A stretch of DNA of 64,000 bases from Microbacterium sp. GCS4. Its GTDB lineage: Bacteria; Actinomycetota; Actinomycetes; Actinomycetales; Microbacteriaceae. The DNA is taken from positions 1 to 64,000 of the forward strand of contig NZ_LGYE01000003.1 of NCBI RefSeq assembly GCF_001262495.1, given 5' to 3'. Below, piece by piece: positions 61,379 through 64,000 of the stretch (within the stretch, counting starts at the first letter, position 1; each line of letters opens with the position of its first letter). The position numbers were made by a program, and so were the translations under genes. The notes beneath the pieces are model-generated. The model was given only the letters and a program-made list of their open reading frames with translations, had not been told where the DNA came from and made no database searches.

Positions 61379-62716
61379 TCAGTCGTTTCGGCCGGGCCCG
61401 CCGCCGTCGCCGGGCTTACCGGGGCTGCCGTTGCCGTTGTTGCCGGGGCCGCTGTCGTTCCCGGGGCCGCTGTCGTTCCCTGGGGCGCCGGGGTTGCCGT
61501 TCCCCGCGTCGCCATCGGTACCGCGGTCCTCGGTGCTCTCCGTCACGGGTTCGGGGAGCGTCTGCTCGGTGACGACGACCTCGACGTCGGTCTCGGCCGG
61601 TGCCACGACCGCGCGGTCGAGGCCGCCGGTGGCCTGACGCGAACCGACCTCCGTCGGGGGTGAGGCGACCGAGAATCCCAGCACGAGCGCGCCGGTCGCG
61701 ACGAGTGCCGAGGCGGCGGCGATCCCGACAGCGGCGCGACGGCGCTTGTATCCCGAGGGATGCTGCTCCGACGTGATCGGGGTCGTCTCGGCGGTGCCGG
61801 AATCGGCGACCGCTGCCGGAGCTGCGACGGAGGGTGCTGCGCCCTGCGCGGCATCCGCGATCGGCTGCGTCGCGGCGTCCGCTTTCATGAGGCGACCGGC
61901 GGCGTGCGACACCTCGCGGGCGGTGGGACGCTCGGCCGGGTCGAGGCGGGTCATGGCCGCAAGCAGCTCTCGCCAGGCGTCGTCGAGGTCGTCGGGGATC
62001 GTCGGCGGGTTCATGATGCGCGCGGCGGCGGCACCGCGACCCGTCGCAGTGGCGGGATAGGTCGGCTCGCCGGTGAGAGCCTCGAGCAGCACGAGACCGA
62101 GGGCGAAGATGTCGATCGGGGTGTCCGGTTCCGCATCCCGCAGTGTCTCCGGAGCCATATAGGTGAAGGTCCCGAGCACGATGCCGGGCGACGTCATCCG
62201 AGGGCTGCCGATCTGGCAGGCGATGCCGAAGTCGGCGAGCTTGGCGGTGCGGGGACCACCGCCCGGGTCGCGGCCGAGCAGCACGTTCGAGGGCTTGACG
62301 TCGCGGTGCACGATGCCGAGACCGTGCACCACGGCCAGCCCCTCGGCCAAGTCGCGGGCGAGGCGGGCGACCTGACGGGGGCGCATCGGTCCGGTGCGCA
62401 GACGACGAGCGAGCGTCGGTCCGTCGACGTACTCCATGACGAGGTAGCGCGGACGATCCGGCAGCAGCTGCGCGTCGTACAGCGTCACGATCGACGGGTG
62501 GTTGACGGCGGCGAGCAGCGCCTTCTCATTGTGGGCACGGTTGGCGAAGGCCGTGGAGCCCTCGCCGTCATGCAGCATCTTGATCGCGACCGTGCGCTCG
62601 AGGTGCGTGTCCTCAGCGCGGTAGACCGTGGCCATTCCGCCGCGACCCAGGCGGTCGCTCAGCACGTAGCGTCCGTCGAGCAGAGCCTCGGTCTCGGACA
62701 GCACTTCGAGACTCAT
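61379..62716 (-). CDS. PknB-like Ser/Thr protein kinase with a Gly/Asn/Pro-rich outer tail
   Basis: The 445-residue protein has an N-terminal kinase domain (about 15-275): glycine loop LGRGGMATVYRAED, Lys in AIKML, catalytic loop IVHRDVKPSNVLL, DFG in LADFGIA, and APE in YMAPETLRD. One membrane helix follows at about 330-350 (AVGIAAASALVATGALVLGF). The extracellular part is only about 90 residues and has no PASTA repeats. It ends in a low-complexity Gly/Asn/Pro/Asp tail (GNDSGPGNDSGPGNNGNG). It is therefore unlikely to sense muropeptides like PknB. GGAGG precedes the ATG. Confidence 0.92.
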   Translation of the reverse strand: MSLEVLSETEALLDGRYVLSDRLGRGGMATVYRAEDTHLERTVAIKMLHDGEGSTAFANRAHNEKALLAAVNHPSIVTLYDAQLLPDRPRYLVMEYVDGPTLARRLRTGPMRPRQVARLARDLAEGLAVVHGLGIVHRDVKPSNVLLGRDPGGGPRTAKLADFGIACQIGSPRMTSPGIVLGTFTYMAPETLRDAEPDTPIDIFALGLVLLEALTGEPTYPATATGRGAAAARIMNPPTIPDDLDDAWRELLAAMTRLDPAERPTAREVSHAAGRLMKADAATQPIADAAQGAAPSVAAPAAVADSGTAETTPITSEQHPSGYKRRRAAVGIAAASALVATGALVLGFSVASPPTEVGSRQATGGLDRAVVAPAETDVEVVVTEQTLPEPVTESTEDRGTDGDAGNGNPGAPGNDSGPGNDSGPGNNGNGSPGKPGDGGGPGRND

Positions 62717-62901
62717 GACTCACCTCCGGCGGGCGCACACTGAACGAGCATGGTCCCGACCGTACGGGGACGAGATCGGGGAGTCACCGGCCTTGACCTG
62801 GGCCGTGAAACATGGATGCCTTCCGGCCGCGGATGCTGTCAAGGGGGTCTGCGCTGTCGGTGGCCTCGCGTAGGAAGGAGGGGACGGAGAGGACACGACA
62901 C

Positions 62902-63129
62902 ATGGCCGCAGGAGACATCGAGACCTTCCAGCGCGACGGGATCTGGTTCAACCGCATCGAGGGCGAGTCGCGCACGCTCGGCATGAGCTTCGTCTCCCAG
63001 GAGGAGGCCGAGAAGGTCGGTCGCGGCGCCGCGGTCGCGCGTCAGGTCGAGCACTCGGTGCGCACCGAGGAGGGGCCGTCCGACACCGGCGGTCTGTACG
63101 ACTGGCACCCGAGGGAGCTCATGAACTGA
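62902..63129 (+). CDS. DUF2188 family small protein
   Basis: This 75-residue protein resembles DUF2188: WFNRIEGESRTLGMSFVSQE followed by EAEKVGRGAAVARQVEHSV and a short end with YDWHPRELMN. The family has no known function. GGAGAGG lies about 9 bases before the ATG. The stop overlaps the next ATG by one base (TGATG), so it is coupled to the BKACE gene. It is divergent from the kinase gene, with 185 bases between. Confidence 0.75.
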   Translation: MAAGDIETFQRDGIWFNRIEGESRTLGMSFVSQEEAEKVGRGAAVARQVEHSVRTEEGPSDTGGLYDWHPRELMN

Positions 63130-63881
63130 TGGCCGGCCCAGCCAGGGAGGTGCCGCGAGCGTTGATGCAGGTCTGCGTCAACGGCGCTCAGGACATCGCC
63201 GATCATCCCGCGCTGCACGCGGACCCCGGTCTCGCCGCCGCCGACGCCGCCAGGGCCATCGCGGCGGGTGCGGGTGCCATCCACGTGCATCCCAAGGATG
63301 CCGAGGGGCGGGACAGCATGTCGCCCGACGACGTCGCCCGCTGGGTGCGAGCGTTCCGCGAGGCGTGCCCGGAGACCCCGCTCGGTGTGACCACGGGGGC
63401 GTGGATCCAGCCCGACATCGAGCGTCGTATCCATGCGATCGCCCGATGGACCGAACTCCCCGACTTCGCCTCCCTGAACTGGCACGAGGCCGGAGCCCCG
63501 CGCGTCGCCGACATGCTGCACAGGCGGGGCGTCCGCATCGAAGCGGGCATCTGGGACGCCACAGGACTCGCGGCGTGGCGGGAGTCTCCCCTGCGAGGCG
63601 AGTGCCTGCGGGTGCTGATCGAACTCCCCGACGAGGCTGCGGAGGTGGTGCGCGGTCACGCCGAGGGACTCATCGCTCACGTGCGGGCCGAAGAGCCGGA
63701 CATCGCGATCCTGCTGCACGGCGAAGCGCGATCCGCCTGGCCGGCACTCGCTCTGGCGGCCGAGCTCGGCCTGGAGTCGCGCATCGGACTCGAGGACACG
63801 CTCGTCCTCCCCGACGGGCGCCCTGCGGCCGACAACGCGTCACTCGTGCGTGCGGCGGCGGCGCTGGCGGGCGGGGCCTGA
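63129..63881 (+). CDS. BKACE-family (DUF849) beta-keto acid cleavage enzyme
   Basis: This 250-residue protein has the BKACE metal motif in AIHVHPKDAEGRDSMSPDDV (His-x-His) and LGVTTGAWIQPDIE, with LNWHEAGAPRVADML following. The family cleaves beta-keto acids with acetyl-CoA; the type enzyme acts on 3-keto-5-aminohexanoate in lysine breakdown. This protein is shorter than typical members (about 270-310 residues) and its pocket residues cannot be assigned, so the substrate is open. It is translationally coupled to the DUF2188 gene. Confidence 0.8.
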   Translation: MAGPAREVPRALMQVCVNGAQDIADHPALHADPGLAAADAARAIAAGAGAIHVHPKDAEGRDSMSPDDVARWVRAFREACPETPLGVTTGAWIQPDIERRIHAIARWTELPDFASLNWHEAGAPRVADMLHRRGVRIEAGIWDATGLAAWRESPLRGECLRVLIELPDEAAEVVRGHAEGLIAHVRAEEPDIAILLHGEARSAWPALALAAELGLESRIGLEDTLVLPDGRPAADNASLVRAAAALAGGA

Positions 63882-63960
63882 GGGCGACACGGATGGACAC
63901 GCGGGATGCGCCGGCGTCGCGCCCTTCATAGGGTGGAATCTCCCGTCGAAGGAGCCCGAC

Positions 63961-64000
63961 ATGTCCGACACCCGCACCGCGAGCGCAGCCTCGCGATGTC
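63961..64000 (+). CDS. Start of a gene cut by the right edge
   Basis: ATG at 63961 has GAAGGAG 7 bases upstream and reads MSDTRTASAASRC before the window ends. TAGGGT at about 63931 is a candidate -10. The gene cannot be identified from 13 residues. Confidence 0.6.
   Translation, partial: MSDTRTASAASRC

Overview
The window is high-GC DNA (about 70 percent). It has dense, often overlapping genes, many GTG starts, GC-rich third codon positions and several leaderless-looking promoters. LPxTG-type wall proteins, Tat and lipoprotein signals, a WYL regulator, a small-type PurL and a PknB-like kinase all fit an actinobacterium. The best guess from gene content and style is a Microbacterium-like member of the Microbacteriaceae. 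There are no rRNA or tRNA genes, CRISPR arrays, insertion sequences or prophage genes.

Layout. 1-3263 (minus) is the 5' part of a secreted multidomain beta-propeller/FN3/LamG/PKD protein that runs off the left edge. 3484-5473 is a YtrA-type GntR/ABC operon with an operator-like palindrome over its promoter. 5743-8839 is a C-N hydrolase/APC permease/FCD-GntR operon. 8944-11467 is a TetR/ABC-2 exporter operon, divergent from an RlmG/RsmC-like methyltransferase (11529-12638). 12960-16251 is a glycine-betaine/choline-type ABC uptake operon (ATPase with CBS domains, permease, lipoprotein). 16468-17928 is a lipase-maturation-factor-like membrane protein. 18058-20360 is a PadR/DUF1048/ABC exporter operon with a large palindromic operator. 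20777-23755 holds corA, an SDR and a membrane protein of unknown function.

23968-37243 is the most coherent accessory region. It has a haloacetate-dehalogenase-like hydrolase, an M20 peptidase, a TetR regulator, an S9 peptidase, a LysE exporter with a free-standing B3/B4 protein, a complete five-gene oligopeptide ABC importer and a tartrate/D-malate-type dehydrogenase. Three of its promoter regions carry related sites of the form AGTCA-N7-TGACT. I infer one TetR-controlled peptide or amide scavenging regulon.

37303-41847 carries a DksA-type zinc finger gene, mscL and a divergent set (membrane protein and Tat-exported Dyp peroxidase against a beta-helix lipoprotein). 41961-52414 holds two tandem giant SdrD-like LPxTG surface proteins with copied promoters and terminators. 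The second copy is broken by one extra C in an 8-C run, which could be phase variation, real decay or a sequencing error. 52516-56079 has a cupin and a TetR/MMPL pair. 56094-57452 has an XRE regulator with three 21-bp-phased operator-like repeats, a possible 17-residue ORF and a small membrane protein. 57449-63881 has purL, a WYL regulator/VOC protein pair, a Ser/Thr kinase, and a DUF2188/BKACE pair. A further gene starts at 63961.

Three window-wide patterns stand out. A dispersed inverted-repeat family sits at gene 3' ends. The promoter layout TANNNT-N6-start recurs at regulator and divergent genes. Nearly every local regulator has a visible palindrome or phased repeat at its own promoter.
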